Assembly (NCBI GenBank): GCA_003611745.1
Contig: RAYF01000011.1
Span: forward strand, 49,967 to 113,966
Length of the DNA: 64,000 nucleotides
Direction: 5' to 3'
DNA from: a bacterium D16-36
GTDB lineage: Bacteria > Bacillota > Clostridia > Lachnospirales > Lachnospiraceae
Part shown: in pieces, positions 45,222 to 54,875 of the stretch
Layout of the letters: each line of letters opens with the position of its first letter
Position numbering within the stretch: the stretch's first letter is position 1
The notes under the pieces: generated by a model
Databases searched by the model: none
Seen by the model: the letters and a program-made list of their open reading frames with translations, nothing else
Told to the model about the DNA's origin: nothing
Translations under genes and position numbers: made by a program

Positions 45222-47756
45222 TTACTGTTTCTCAATTTTAAAAATCCCAATCTGCTGTGCAAGCTCCTCCGCCGAAGCCGTAAGTTCTTCTGACTCCTTT
45301 GCAACGGTTTCGCTGCTTCCCATCAGGCTGTCTGCCTGCTGTACCAGTATATCCGAAGAACTGAGTATCTCCTCTGAGCTTGCCGCCTGTTCCTCTGAAA
45401 TGGCAGCCACATTCCTCGCCACATCATCAACCTGATCAACCTTTTGCAGCATATTTTGCGTCAAGTTCCATACCCCGGCAATATTTTCAAAAATAACATC
45501 AAATTTATCTGCTGCATTTTCCACCATTACACTACTGTCTTCGATATTGCCAACGCTATCGCTTGCCTGATTAACAACATCCTGTACGGATGTTTTTATC
45601 TCCAGGACGAGCCTGTCAATATTCTGTACAGAATCCATACTTGTCTGTGCCAGTTTTCCAATCTCCAATGCGACAACTGCAAAACCTTTCCCGGCTTCCC
45701 CTGCACGCGCTGCCTCTATTGATGCATTCAAAGACAGAAGGTTCGTCTCGTCAGCAATCTCCCCAATAACTCTTGTAATATTGGTAATCTCTTCTGAGGC
45801 ACTGCCTACTTTATCAATAGCATTCTGGAGTTCCTTCACGGAAGCATTAATATCTTCCATGGCCCCGATGACATCCTGCATGGCTTTCTTTCCATTTTTA
45901 GAGGCATCAACCGTCTCCCCCATCTTGCTGTTTACGCTGTCCCCATCCTCTCTTGTCTCCTTTACGAGCAGTGCAAGTGTCGTTGCACTCTCCGCAATCT
46001 CCCCTACGGAACTTGACAATTGTTCAACTATATCATTCAGTTCCTTCATGGATTTATTCTGCTCCTTGGAGGCATGAAACATCTGCTCTGATACATCCTT
46101 GCTGTTATCCGCCTGACAGTGCAGTGTATCAGACACGCCGTCAATCGATGCAATCATGGAAGACATAGAGGTGATAAATTTTTCTACACACCTCCCCATA
46201 ATTCCGATTTCATCATTGCTTTTTGTATGGGCGGAGACTGTAAAATCACCCTCTGTCATAGTCCGGATAACATCCGTCAATTTCTTTACCGGACTGATGA
46301 CAACATGGATAATCCTCTCAAAGAGCACTACCAATACAATAATTGAAATAATACCGAAGAATACCATAACATTCCTTAAAATATCTAAATCCCGGTACAC
46401 TAACTTAGTCGGAACATACGATACCAGTACCCATTCTGTTCCTTCTATTTTTTTAAATACGGACATATTTCCATCAATCTCCGTCAATTCAAACTTGTTC
46501 CTTTTAATCCTCTTTCCTGCCTCTTTCATAAAAGTGCTGCCCAGCCCGTCCATCGTCTTGGAGATATGCGACGTATCACGGGAAGCAAGAATCGTATTAT
46601 CCTTCGTATTGACAAGAAATGACTCCGCATTTTCCATTTTTACAAAACTATTGACATAAACGCTAATCTTATCAAGCGACATTTCTGCTGAAATGACATA
46701 TACGTCATCACTGCCTCCATAGCGCAGCATGCTGCAGGCACTAATAACCCTCTCGCCCTCCTCATTTGTATAGGCATCCGTAAATCCCATATTTACCCTG
46801 CTAAGGCCCTCTTTAAACCATTCTGCCTGTGTCACACCCTCCGCATCAGCATCGTTACTGCCAGCCGCAGAAGTATGGTCAGTTTTAGCAAGTGACACAT
46901 TACTGATCCTGACATCCGCCGTGGACCCCATTGCACCAAGGTTAAACTCCAGCCGGCCATTAGCGTCATTACTGTCCGGCATCGTAAATTTATATGTAAA
47001 TGTCTGCTTCTCTTTTGTCAGATTTACTGTCGTATCTTCTAAGTAGCGTCGGTAATCCCGGTCCGGGGCAGAAACCCCCACCTTTATCATTCTCTCTTCA
47101 TCCGCATAAGCGTCAAAACGGAGCCTGTATTCTACCCCCTCCTCCATCGGCAGGGATGGCTGTACAAGCTGCACGCTGTAATCTGCAGTCCCTTCCGCTT
47201 TTGTGTGGATAACAATGCCCCCGTTTTTGATTTCTGCCTGCGCTTTACCCTCAAGGGCTGTCATAAACTGCCAGCTGCCCTTTTCTCCCAGCCCCCCACG
47301 GTTCTGGAATCCACCGTCTACAATATAATTCCCTTTACGGTCCGGCTCACGCAAAACAACATCTGCCTTAGTCCGTGTGGCTTCGCGCCCCCTGTAAACC
47401 CTACCCTTCCTGTCAGCTATCAATAACCCATCTGGGAAGTTACTGTTAAAATTATAAAATGCATTTAAGAAAGACTGCCTCTGGCCATCACTTAAATTCG
47501 TCCATTCAAATGCCTGTTTTGCCGCACGAAAGGAATCCAGATTCCTGTCAAGCCATCCCTGAATCTCTGACGCCTGACTTTCCACCGATGTTTCTAAAAG
47601 CCTACTGGTGTTGGACGAAACAACTCTTTTTGAAATATAATATGACAGGCTGATAAGCACTACAATAATCAGCATCATTACAGGCAGTATAACACCAAGC
47701 AGTTTTGCTTTGATAGATATAAACTTTTCATGTTTCATTTTATTTTTTCGGTTCAC
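45222..47756 (-). CDS. Methyl-accepting chemotaxis protein with a carbohydrate-binding module inserted in its sensor domain
   Basis: 844 aa. Membrane segments ~18-40 and ~462-482; the extracellular part (~41-460) is a dCache-like sensor. Residues ~132-295 are an insert that matches the first CenC/CBM4_9-like module of the GH16 enzyme almost segment for segment ([42 protein letters not shown]). It breaks the distal PAS fold between [11 protein letters not shown] and [15 protein letters not shown] (~483-535), then a signalling coiled coil with hairpin tip [21 protein letters not shown] cut to [13 protein letters not shown]. Starts at GTG (47756) after GGGAGGTGC. Downstream of the RbsB-like gene, upstream of the phosphorylase. 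Predicted ligand: beta-glucan or its fragments. Confidence 0.9.
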   Translation of the reverse strand: MNRKNKMKHEKFISIKAKLLGVILPVMMLIIVVLISLSYYISKRVVSSNTSRLLETSVESQASEIQGWLDRNLDSFRAAKQAFEWTNLSDGQRQSFLNAFYNFNSNFPDGLLIADRKGRVYRGREATRTKADVVLREPDRKGNYIVDGGFQNRGGLGEKGSWQFMTALEGKAQAEIKNGGIVIHTKAEGTADYSVQLVQPSLPMEEGVEYRLRFDAYADEERMIKVGVSAPDRDYRRYLEDTTVNLTKEKQTFTYKFTMPDSNDANGRLEFNLGAMGSTADVRISNVSLAKTDHTSAAGSNDADAEGVTQAEWFKEGLSRVNMGFTDAYTNEEGERVISACSMLRYGGSDDVYVISAEMSLDKISVYVNSFVKMENAESFLVNTKDNTILASRDTSHISKTMDGLGSTFMKEAGKRIKRNKFELTEIDGNMSVFKKIEGTEWVLVSYVPTKLVYRDLDILRNVMVFFGIISIIVLVVLFERIIHVVISPVKKLTDVIRTMTEGDFTVSAHTKSNDEIGIMGRCVEKFITSMSSMIASIDGVSDTLHCQADNSKDVSEQMFHASKEQNKSMKELNDIVEQLSSSVGEIAESATTLALLVKETREDGDSVNSKMGETVDASKNGKKAMQDVIGAMEDINASVKELQNAIDKVGSASEEITNITRVIGEIADETNLLSLNASIEAARAGEAGKGFAVVALEIGKLAQTSMDSVQNIDRLVLEIKTSVQDVVNQASDSVGNIEDSSVMVENAADKFDVIFENIAGVWNLTQNMLQKVDQVDDVARNVAAISEEQAASSEEILSSSDILVQQADSLMGSSETVAKESEELTASAEELAQQIGIFKIEKQ
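46874..47363 (-). other. CBM insert within the chemoreceptor gene
   Basis: Coding segment for residues ~132-295 of the chemoreceptor. It is recognisably homologous to the GH16 gene segment at about 39270-39745, also at DNA level (for example CCAAGGTTA and GTACA(A/C)GCTG tracts). This indicates module shuffling or intragenic duplication within the locus. Confidence 0.8.
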
Positions 47757-47795
47757 GGAAGCACCTCCCTATATTTTTATGCCGCTATCCAAAAG

Positions 47796-48767
47796 TCACT
47801 GATACTGCCCTACATTGCTGGCATCAACCTTTTCAAACGGCAGCAGGATATATTTCCCATCCGCCTGAGCCCCGTCAATGCCCTCTATTCCCTTGCCCAT
47901 GGCCATATTCCCAGCAGCTTTGACGGCAGCCTCTATCTGGGATGACATCGGCTGGTACACCGTAAAGTCCATCTTTCCATTAGCGATTGCCTCACAACCC
48001 TTCTCGGAAGCATCCACGCCGAGGAACAAGACATCATCCTTCTTCATCCCAGCCTCCTCAAAAGCCGCAACCGCACCAAGCACCATATCGTCATTATTCG
48101 CCGCCACACAGTCCACCTGTATCCCTGTCTTTAAAAATATGCCTGTCAAATCCTTCGCAGTTTCCTCACTCCAGTCTGCATTGTCCTCAAAAACGTAGTT
48201 GATTTTCTTTCCGCCAGCCTCCAGCGTCTGTTTCAGGCCCTGTGTCCTGCCCGATGTACCGGAAGCGCTCTTTGGCCCTTTCAACAGCATAACATTGATT
48301 TCTTCTTTTCCTGCAAACTTTTCTAATATATATTCTGCCTGATACTGCCCTGCCATAAATTCATTTGATGCTACATAAACACAGCGGTCTTTCTCCAGCT
48401 GGCTGTCCGGCGGTGCATTATTGATAAATACAATCGGTGCAGAACCGGCAGCTGCCTTTACCTCAGCAGTAATGTCAGGCGATACCAGCCCACACAAAAA
48501 AACACTGCTGCCATCTTTCAAAGCATCTTTTATCTGCGCAACCTGTGCCTCTACGGAATTTTCAGCATAGCCAACCTCAAATCCATATCCTTCCTTTTCT
48601 GCCTGCCCTTTTAAGTTGTTAGCCCATCCTTCGTAATAATCCCCACTCTCTATCGCAGAATAATATATCTCTGCTTTGCCACTGCTTTTCTCATCCTTCT
48701 GGCATCCCCCTGCCAATAACACAGCCAATGCCAGTGCAGAAAACAAAATTTTTTTTGTTTTTACCAT
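47796..48767 (-). CDS. RbsB/MglB-type sugar-binding lipoprotein (no cognate permease)
   Basis: 323 aa. Lipoprotein signal with lipobox LAGGC (Cys ~22), then a periplasmic-binding-protein type I fold: AEIYYSAIESGDYY, VFINNAPP, GPKSASGTSGRTQG, AANNDDMVLGAV, GVDASEKG. This fold serves CUT2 importers and chemoreceptors for ribose and galactose. No CUT2 ATPase or permease is next to it; instead it starts a transcription unit with the chemoreceptor 39 bp downstream. It may present ligand to that receptor. Start at 48767 (MVKTKK); the frame extends 48 nt upstream. Confidence 0.85.
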   Translation of the reverse strand: MVKTKKILFSALALAVLLAGGCQKDEKSSGKAEIYYSAIESGDYYEGWANNLKGQAEKEGYGFEVGYAENSVEAQVAQIKDALKDGSSVFLCGLVSPDITAEVKAAAGSAPIVFINNAPPDSQLEKDRCVYVASNEFMAGQYQAEYILEKFAGKEEINVMLLKGPKSASGTSGRTQGLKQTLEAGGKKINYVFEDNADWSEETAKDLTGIFLKTGIQVDCVAANNDDMVLGAVAAFEEAGMKKDDVLFLGVDASEKGCEAIANGKMDFTVYQPMSSQIEAAVKAAGNMAMGKGIEGIDGAQADGKYILLPFEKVDASNVGQYQ

Positions 48768-48796
48768 AACACACACCCATTCATTTATTTTTAATA

Positions 48797-48857
48797 ATAT
48801 TACCTCTTTCAGCAAAGGACATATATCAGATTGGCAAGAAAAATATCAGATATATGC
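48797..48857 (-). promoter_or_regulatory. Promoter of the RbsB-chemoreceptor-phosphorylase unit with degenerate AraC-type box
   Basis: Box GCATATATCTGATATTTTT at 48839-48857 (14 of 19 match the GH16 box), -10 TAATAT at 48797-48802, again with 55 bp between box start and -10. A second GATAT half-site lies 20 bp downstream of the first. Confidence 0.55.
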
Positions 48858-48861
48858 CCTT

Positions 48862-48945
48862 AAAAAAGGGCACAGACTTCGCTTGTGCCCTAGCAAAAAT
48901 GCTAAAGCATTTTTGTTGGTGCACCACCAAACACCGAGAACTTTC
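48862..48945 (-). repeat. Interspersed terminator-like repeat, copy 2
   Basis: On the minus strand GAAAGTTCTCGGTGTTTGG to the hairpin GGGCACAAGCGAAGTCTGTGCCC with a T-run. Differs from the 25996 copy mainly by a ~16-bp deletion in the middle. Confidence 0.7.
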
Positions 48946-48953
48946 TTATAGGT

Positions 48954-48983
48954 TAAAAAAAGGGGAACGTCTTCACGTTCCCC
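48954..48983 (-). terminator. Terminator of the ABC importer operon
   Basis: GGGGAACGT/ACGTTCCCC around a 4-nt loop (48962-48983), followed on the minus strand by eight T. It separates the importer operon from the RbsB-chemoreceptor unit. Confidence 0.85.
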
Positions 48984-49007
48984 GACAAAACCTGCCAGCG
49001 TCAGCTC

Positions 49008-49859
49008 TTACTCCTTGACACCGCCCAGTGTTACTCCTGCAATAATATACTTGGAGAGAAGTAAATATACAATAATAATCGGCACAATCGCTACCATAAT
49101 CATCATGTATATCTTACCCATATCAAAACTCATATAGTCTGCACCTCTGAGTGTTGCAATCAGGATAGGTACTGTCATCTTGTCTTTTGACTGGATAACC
49201 AGTGCAGGCACGAAGTAATTATTCCATGAACCAACAAAGGAGAAAATTGCCTGCACTGCTATTGCCGGTTTCATAATCGGCAGTACAATCCTGTTGAATG
49301 TCTTAAACTCCCCGCATCCGTCTATTCTTGATGCCTCCACCAGCGACAGCGGCAGCGATGACTGCAGGTAGCTGTACATAAAGTAGAAAACAGATGGTGA
49401 CGCAATAGACGGGATAATCAGCGGAAGCAGGGAATCATACATTCCCATGCCCGTAATCAAACGCAGGAATCCCATTGCCGTTACCTGCGTCGGCATAACG
49501 AGAATAGCCATAATGAAAGTAAAAGCTATCTTCTTCAGCTTAAAATCGTATGCATACAGGCCATACGCCGTCAGCGACGAAAAGTATGTACAAATAGCCG
49601 CTGAACATCCGGAAACAATCAGGCTGTTTAAAATTCCCTTAAACATCGGGAATGTTCCGTCGTTTGCAACACTGAGGAAGTTTTTAATCAAATAACCTCC
49701 CGGGAGCGCTGAGAACCCTTTCTGCAAATCAGAGTGCGAACGTGTCGCATTAACCACCAAAATGTAGAAGAAGAACAGGCACAAAAACGACAGGATTACA
49801 AGTACAACATGCGCAATTACGGTACGCACATGATCACTCTTTTTAATTTTCACATCCAT
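49008..49859 (-). CDS. Sugar ABC transporter permease (MalG-type)
   Basis: 283 aa, six membrane segments, with the EAA loop (LVEASRIDGCGEFKTF, giving the ATPase contact). Inner-membrane half of a CUT1 importer for oligosaccharides. Start at 49859 after AAGGAGGGGATAAGCGT. Only 4 bp after the other permease, so translation is coupled. No ATPase gene is present locally; clostridial CUT1 systems often use a shared MsmK-like ATPase encoded elsewhere. Confidence 0.9.
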   Translation of the reverse strand: MDVKIKKSDHVRTVIAHVVLVILSFLCLFFFYILVVNATRSHSDLQKGFSALPGGYLIKNFLSVANDGTFPMFKGILNSLIVSGCSAAICTYFSSLTAYGLYAYDFKLKKIAFTFIMAILVMPTQVTAMGFLRLITGMGMYDSLLPLIIPSIASPSVFYFMYSYLQSSLPLSLVEASRIDGCGEFKTFNRIVLPIMKPAIAVQAIFSFVGSWNNYFVPALVIQSKDKMTVPILIATLRGADYMSFDMGKIYMMIMVAIVPIIIVYLLLSKYIIAGVTLGGVKE

Positions 49860-49863
49860 ACGC

Positions 49864-50814
49864 TTATCCCCTCCTTGCTCTCTTGCTCTTGCGTGCGGCA
49901 GCCTTTGAACCATCTGGATCATTGTTGTTTGTTATCCTATATACAATGAAACACAAAATAGCACTAACAATAAACAAATATACAGATAAGGCGCCTGCCA
50001 TACCATAGTTTCTGCTCTTCAAATGGCTGTTCAAGAACATAATCAGCGTCATAGAAGTACGGTCCGGAGTTCCCTGCCCATTTGTTAAAATTTGTGGAAC
50101 ATCAAACATCTGAAGGCCACCGATAATAGCAGTAATCAATGTATACGCAAGAATCGGACGTATCAGAGGAAGCGTAATTTTGAAAAACCTCTGTATGCTG
50201 TTACAGCCATCTATCTCACTTGCTTCAAATATATCTGTACTGATACCCATAATCGCAGCCATCAGCATAATGGTCGTATTTCCAAACCACATTAAGAAAT
50301 TCATCAGCCCGATTAATGATCTGGTTCCAAACACCGTCCCCATAAAGTCAATCGGTTTCTTAATGATACCTATCGACATGAAAATGGAATTAATCGGCCC
50401 GTTGGTAGAAAACAGGGTGAAAAACAACATTGCAAACGCAGATGCCATAATCAGGTTTGGCAGATAGATAACAACCTTAAAAAACTGTTTTCCACGAATC
50501 TTCAAACGGATATCGACAAACCATGAAGCGAGCAGCAGTGCGATTACAATCTGCGGAATAAATCCAATAATCCAAAGAATAAATGTATTTCCCGCATATT
50601 TCAGCATATCTGACTGCAAAAGGCTTTTATAATTCTCCAATCCTATAAAATTAGGACCAATTTCTTTGATTCCTGAACGGTAAAATTCATAAAAACTATA
50701 CCGAACAGTATCTGCCAGAGGAATAAAAGAAAAGATAAAAAAGCTTATAAAGAACGGAAGAATAAAAATATATCCCCATTTTGAATAGCTTATGCTTTTA
50801 CGCTTTGGCTTCAC
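49864..50814 (-). CDS. Sugar ABC transporter permease (MalF-type)
   Basis: 316 aa, six membrane segments, N-terminal basic tail, EAA loop FEASEIDGCNSIQRFFKI (landmark EASEIDGC). Partner of the following permease in a CUT1 oligosaccharide importer. Starts at GTG (50814) after AGGAAAGGAGTGGTAC. 54 bp after the substrate-binding protein gene. Confidence 0.9.
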   Translation of the reverse strand: MKPKRKSISYSKWGYIFILPFFISFFIFSFIPLADTVRYSFYEFYRSGIKEIGPNFIGLENYKSLLQSDMLKYAGNTFILWIIGFIPQIVIALLLASWFVDIRLKIRGKQFFKVVIYLPNLIMASAFAMLFFTLFSTNGPINSIFMSIGIIKKPIDFMGTVFGTRSLIGLMNFLMWFGNTTIMLMAAIMGISTDIFEASEIDGCNSIQRFFKITLPLIRPILAYTLITAIIGGLQMFDVPQILTNGQGTPDRTSMTLIMFLNSHLKSRNYGMAGALSVYLFIVSAILCFIVYRITNNNDPDGSKAAARKSKRARRG

Positions 50815-50868
50815 GAAGTACCACTCCTTTCCTTCCTGTATCCTGCAAAACCTTAATACAGTTTCCTA

Positions 50869-52272
50869 TTATTCCGGCCACTTAACGCCTCCCTTTAAAT
50901 CAGGATAACGCTCTACGATTGCTGTTTCAAAATTCTTCTTTGCCTTTTTAAAATCAACATTTCCCTGGAAATAATCTGAGAAAGAATTCTGGAGTAACTC
51001 AACACATCCCTGGTCATATGGGGAAAGCGGTGCAATTTCAATTTTGTCTGCAACAGGCTGGAAATACTCAAATGCATTCTGCCCGCCAAGGAATTCTGAC
51101 TTATATGTTTTACTGTCCTCTGCTGTTTCTGCCATACCGCTCTTTGTATTTGTGTAATCCAAATAATCTTTAGAAATCTTTAACAGATTATTTCTATTAG
51201 CAGTCATTGCAAGGATAATATCCTTGACATGCTTCGGATTATCAGTGCCAACGCATGCATGAACATAAGAACCGCCCCAGTTGTAATCCTGCGGAGGATT
51301 TGTAACAGCCCATGCACCGTCGCCGCCATCCCAGTTTGGCTTTAATGTGAAGTCAATACCCCATGCCGGGAACAGGAATGCAAATACCTTCGACTTGGAA
51401 CCCATTGCCTTATTCCAGTCATCATTCCACTGCCCCTTTACTGTCTTATCAAAATAACCGGCATCCAGCCATTCCTTGGAAGTCTTTACCCAATCCATAA
51501 TCTTAGGGTCAACCTTGACGGTATCTTCACCTGGCTTAACCCACTGCTCAGCGATGCTGTTGCCATACAGGCGGAATGTATCAGCATAAGAAGAGAATGT
51601 ATAATACCCTTTTGCTTTCAGCTCCCCAGCTGTCTGCTTCAGAGTATCCCAGTCTTTTACCTTTTCGCCGACTTTTTCCGGATCATCCGTGCCAAATACA
51701 TCTTTAGCAATATCACGGCGATATACTAATAACCCCGGGCAGCACTGCCATGTAGAGCCCCTCTGCACACCATTTATATCAGAAGCAGTTATTTTCGTGA
51801 ACGTGTACTGATCTCCAAGATCCGTATCCGGTTCAATCCCCAGCTCCTCAAGCGGCATAGCAGCATTTGCCTCTGCATCTGTATATTTGTTTACATAGTC
51901 TGTCTCTGATAAAAAGATATCTATCTTGTCATCAGCCGCAGCACTTTCCTGATTCAGAAGCGCCTCGTCCAGTTTCTGCTGGTATACGCCGTCCTGATTC
52001 GGATTAATGATCCAGTGGATCTCGGTGCCATCCTTCAAAGTAGTAACTGTCCCGTCCTTCGAAACTTTCTTTACCTCCGGATAGATTGAATTAACCCTTT
52101 TGGCAAATTCATCATTCCAGCTGTAGATATTAATTATCTTGCCCTCGCTTGCAGAATCTGCATCTTTTTCTGACGAACTGCCAGGACCAGAATCAGATGA
52201 ATTCCCACACCCTGCCAGCGTCCCTGTTACAAGCGCTGCTGTTAATAAAACACTTAAATACTTTTTTTTCAT
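50869..52272 (-). CDS. Sugar ABC transporter substrate-binding lipoprotein (CUT1)
   Basis: 467 aa. Lipoprotein signal with lipobox TLAGC (Cys ~22), a Ser-rich linker, then a type II extracellular binding protein fold (cluster B/D SBP_bac_1-like). Would capture extracellular oligosaccharides, here probably beta-gluco-oligosaccharides released by the GH16 enzyme. Start at 52272 after GAGGAGGGCTTTTT. It has its own promoter with an AraC-type box and is followed by two permease genes. Confidence 0.9.
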   Translation of the reverse strand: MKKKYLSVLLTAALVTGTLAGCGNSSDSGPGSSSEKDADSASEGKIINIYSWNDEFAKRVNSIYPEVKKVSKDGTVTTLKDGTEIHWIINPNQDGVYQQKLDEALLNQESAAADDKIDIFLSETDYVNKYTDAEANAAMPLEELGIEPDTDLGDQYTFTKITASDINGVQRGSTWQCCPGLLVYRRDIAKDVFGTDDPEKVGEKVKDWDTLKQTAGELKAKGYYTFSSYADTFRLYGNSIAEQWVKPGEDTVKVDPKIMDWVKTSKEWLDAGYFDKTVKGQWNDDWNKAMGSKSKVFAFLFPAWGIDFTLKPNWDGGDGAWAVTNPPQDYNWGGSYVHACVGTDNPKHVKDIILAMTANRNNLLKISKDYLDYTNTKSGMAETAEDSKTYKSEFLGGQNAFEYFQPVADKIEIAPLSPYDQGCVELLQNSFSDYFQGNVDFKKAKKNFETAIVERYPDLKGGVKWPE

Positions 52273-52341
52273 AAAAAGCCCTCCTCTTAATTTAAGATTT
52301 GTTGTAGTTTTCATTCATATTATAGCTTCTTCCCATCCTGC

Positions 52342-52379
52342 ATTATACAAGCCACATTTTAAAAATATCAAAATCATGA
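52342..52379 (-). promoter_or_regulatory. Binding-protein promoter with AraC-type box
   Basis: Box TCATGATTTTGATATTTTT (52361-52379), identical over 19 bp to the GH16 box; -10 TATAAT at 52342-52347, 32 bp after the box start, 23 bp (about two helical turns) closer than at the other promoters. AAAAATATCA/TGATATTTTT also makes a 10-bp inverted repeat here. Confidence 0.65.
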
Positions 52380-52431
52380 TGTATATTGATATTTTTCCCA
52401 AGAAGCTGCAGGCCAGACATCTGACTGTCTT

Positions 52432-54846
52432 TTATGATATATACATCACAATCTCCGTCTGTTCTTTGAGCAGTTCTGCAGGAATATAGCAGCCCTCGAC
52501 CTCCTTCCCATCAACAACCAGCTTTTTGCAGCCTGATTCTTTATGTTCAGGATTATTGACAACGATATGCAGATGATTTCCCCTGAAATCCTTATCAATC
52601 TCAAAGCTGTCCCATTCCTTTGGAATGGACGGTGCAATCTTCAGCCCGTAAAAATCAGGGCGCATTCCCAGAATGCCCTCCACGCAGCCTATCATAACGG
52701 TTGAAGCCGTGCCTGTCAGCCAGTGGACATGCGAGCGGCCAAAATGAGGGCTGTCTTTTCCTTCTGTAAACTGTCCATAGCAATACGGCTCCAGTTTCCT
52801 GACCTCCGCCCTGTCATTCTGTGCTGCAGGAGCATTTTCCATAAAATATGTAAATGCACGCTCCCCATGCCCCCGCAGGGCTTCTGCAAGAATAATCCAC
52901 CCCTGCGACTGGGAAAAGATACCGGAATTTTCCTTTGTCCCAGCATTATAAATCACGGCAAGGGCACCTTCAAATGCATGCATATGGTATGGCGGATCCA
53001 TCAAAACCACGCCATATTCTGTATTCAGCCTTTCATATACCGTATTTAATACCGTGTTGGCCTGACTGTCCGTAGCTAAGCCGCTGATTACTGCCCAGCT
53101 CTGCGGGTTCAGCCACATGTCTGCCTCAGTGTCTGTGCCCTTTCCGATGATTTCGCCTTTTTCTGTAATGCCCCGTATAAACCGATCCCCATCCCAGCAA
53201 AGCTCCTGTATCACCTTCCCAAGCTTTTCCTGCGCCCCGTCAAGATAATCCATGTAACTCCTGTCGCCCTTATACTCTGCAAACATTTTCATAATCGTCA
53301 TCGCATAATAGAACTGGAACGCCACGAAAGAAGATTCCCCTTCCTTTCCAAGCCGCAGGCAGTCATTCCAGTCAGCATACAGCCCAGCCGGCATACCATG
53401 CTTCCCCAGATGCTCCACCGAGAAGTTGATAGCCCGTTTCAGATGTTCATATACAGTACCCTCGTCTTTGTTGGCAAACGGGATAACTTCATCTATAAAT
53501 GCAAGATTTCCTGATTCAGAAACATATTTGTAAATCGTTGGGAACAGCCACAGGGCGTCATCCGCACGGTACTCCGGATGCCCCGTCTCCTTTACATAAG
53601 AAGCATCATCCGGCGTATCCTCATGCCCCGGGTTATGGGTAAACTTTACCAGAGGCAGTCCGCCGCCATTGTCCACCTGCGCGGAAAGCATAAAACGAAT
53701 TTTCTCCACTGCCATCTCCGGCGCCAGATGAATGATTCCCTGAATATCCTGCACGGTATCACGGTAGCCATATCCATTGCGCAGGCCGCAGTAAATAAAT
53801 GAAGCCGCGCGTGACCAGATAAATGTCATAAAGCAGTTGTATGCATTCCATGTATTAATCATGGTATTAAACTCTTCGCTCGGAGTCTTTACCTGAAAAT
53901 GGGAGAGCTTGCCATGCCAATAAGAAACCAGCTGGTCCATCTCCTTTTTGCAGGCCTCTGCGGTATTCTGGTACTGCCCCAGAATCTGTTCCGCCTCCTT
54001 ATCCTCTTTCATACCCAGAATAAACGCAATTGTCTTTGTCTCATTCGGCTGTAACGTGATTTCAGCAGAAACCGCCCCACATCCGTTTTCATTATATCCA
54101 AGCTCTCCATCCAGCCTGCCGTTTACTACCCCGACCGGATTTCCGTATCCATGGTATCTTCCTAAAAAGCGTTCCCTGTCCCCACAGTACGATGCGACAT
54201 CCGCACCTGCCAAACCAAAAAAGCGTTCTACCACAGATTTTCCGTCTACCAGCTTTTCCGTCTCCACACCGTCCAGATTGCCATGAATCATCTGGCAGAT
54301 ACGGTTTTTATTGAACTTTGTCCTTGTAATAAACTGGGAATACTGCAGGTTCACCTGATCCTGCTCATAGTTGCTGTTATTTGTAAACTCCGCATACCCT
54401 GTAACAGTAAGTTCCCTTGTAACCTCAGAACAATTGGTAATGGTTAATTCCCATACCTCATACTCCTTATCCAGCGGGACATAGTACAGTGCCTCGGAAG
54501 AGATGCCGCTGTAATCTGCCGAGATTTTTGTATACGCAGTCCCATGGCGGCACTCACTCTTATATTCTGTGAGTTCCTTCCCAACCGGCTGCCAAGAAGC
54601 AGACCAGTAATCCTTGCTTTCATTATCACGTATGTAGATATAGCGCCCCGGCTGGTCAAAATGATTAAAAATATAGCGCAGAATCCTGCCATTGGCACCA
54701 GATTTTGCAAAGCTGTAGCCTCCGGCATTGTTAGAGATAATAGCACCATATTCCGGCGAGCCAAGATAATTCACCCATGGCGCCGGAGTATCCGGATTAT
54801 CAATCACGTATTCACGCCTGTCATTGTCAAAATACCCAAATTTCAT
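52432..54846 (-). CDS. GH94 phosphorylase (cellobiose/laminaribiose phosphorylase-like)
   Basis: 804 aa, the length of cellobiose phosphorylases. N-terminal MKFGYFDNDRREYVI and WVNYLG, SNNAGGYSF; the catalytic acid is in AGLYADWNDCL; WLNPQSWAV and HPH-like FGRSHVHWLTGTAS follow. Converts a beta-linked disaccharide plus phosphate to glucose-1-phosphate and glucose in the cytoplasm. With a GH16 glucanase alongside, laminaribiose is as likely as cellobiose. Start at 54846 after GGAGGCTGAAAGT. First gene of the leftward importer region. Confidence 0.88.
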   Translation of the reverse strand: MKFGYFDNDRREYVIDNPDTPAPWVNYLGSPEYGAIISNNAGGYSFAKSGANGRILRYIFNHFDQPGRYIYIRDNESKDYWSASWQPVGKELTEYKSECRHGTAYTKISADYSGISSEALYYVPLDKEYEVWELTITNCSEVTRELTVTGYAEFTNNSNYEQDQVNLQYSQFITRTKFNKNRICQMIHGNLDGVETEKLVDGKSVVERFFGLAGADVASYCGDRERFLGRYHGYGNPVGVVNGRLDGELGYNENGCGAVSAEITLQPNETKTIAFILGMKEDKEAEQILGQYQNTAEACKKEMDQLVSYWHGKLSHFQVKTPSEEFNTMINTWNAYNCFMTFIWSRAASFIYCGLRNGYGYRDTVQDIQGIIHLAPEMAVEKIRFMLSAQVDNGGGLPLVKFTHNPGHEDTPDDASYVKETGHPEYRADDALWLFPTIYKYVSESGNLAFIDEVIPFANKDEGTVYEHLKRAINFSVEHLGKHGMPAGLYADWNDCLRLGKEGESSFVAFQFYYAMTIMKMFAEYKGDRSYMDYLDGAQEKLGKVIQELCWDGDRFIRGITEKGEIIGKGTDTEADMWLNPQSWAVISGLATDSQANTVLNTVYERLNTEYGVVLMDPPYHMHAFEGALAVIYNAGTKENSGIFSQSQGWIILAEALRGHGERAFTYFMENAPAAQNDRAEVRKLEPYCYGQFTEGKDSPHFGRSHVHWLTGTASTVMIGCVEGILGMRPDFYGLKIAPSIPKEWDSFEIDKDFRGNHLHIVVNNPEHKESGCKKLVVDGKEVEGCYIPAELLKEQTEIVMYIS

Positions 54847-54875
54847 ACTTTCAGCCTCCATAAACGTTTTATTTC

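Noticed and set aside
49008..52272. Missing ATPase as evidence of a broken importer
   Set aside because: CUT1 importers in Firmicutes commonly share one ATPase encoded elsewhere, so absence here is normal.
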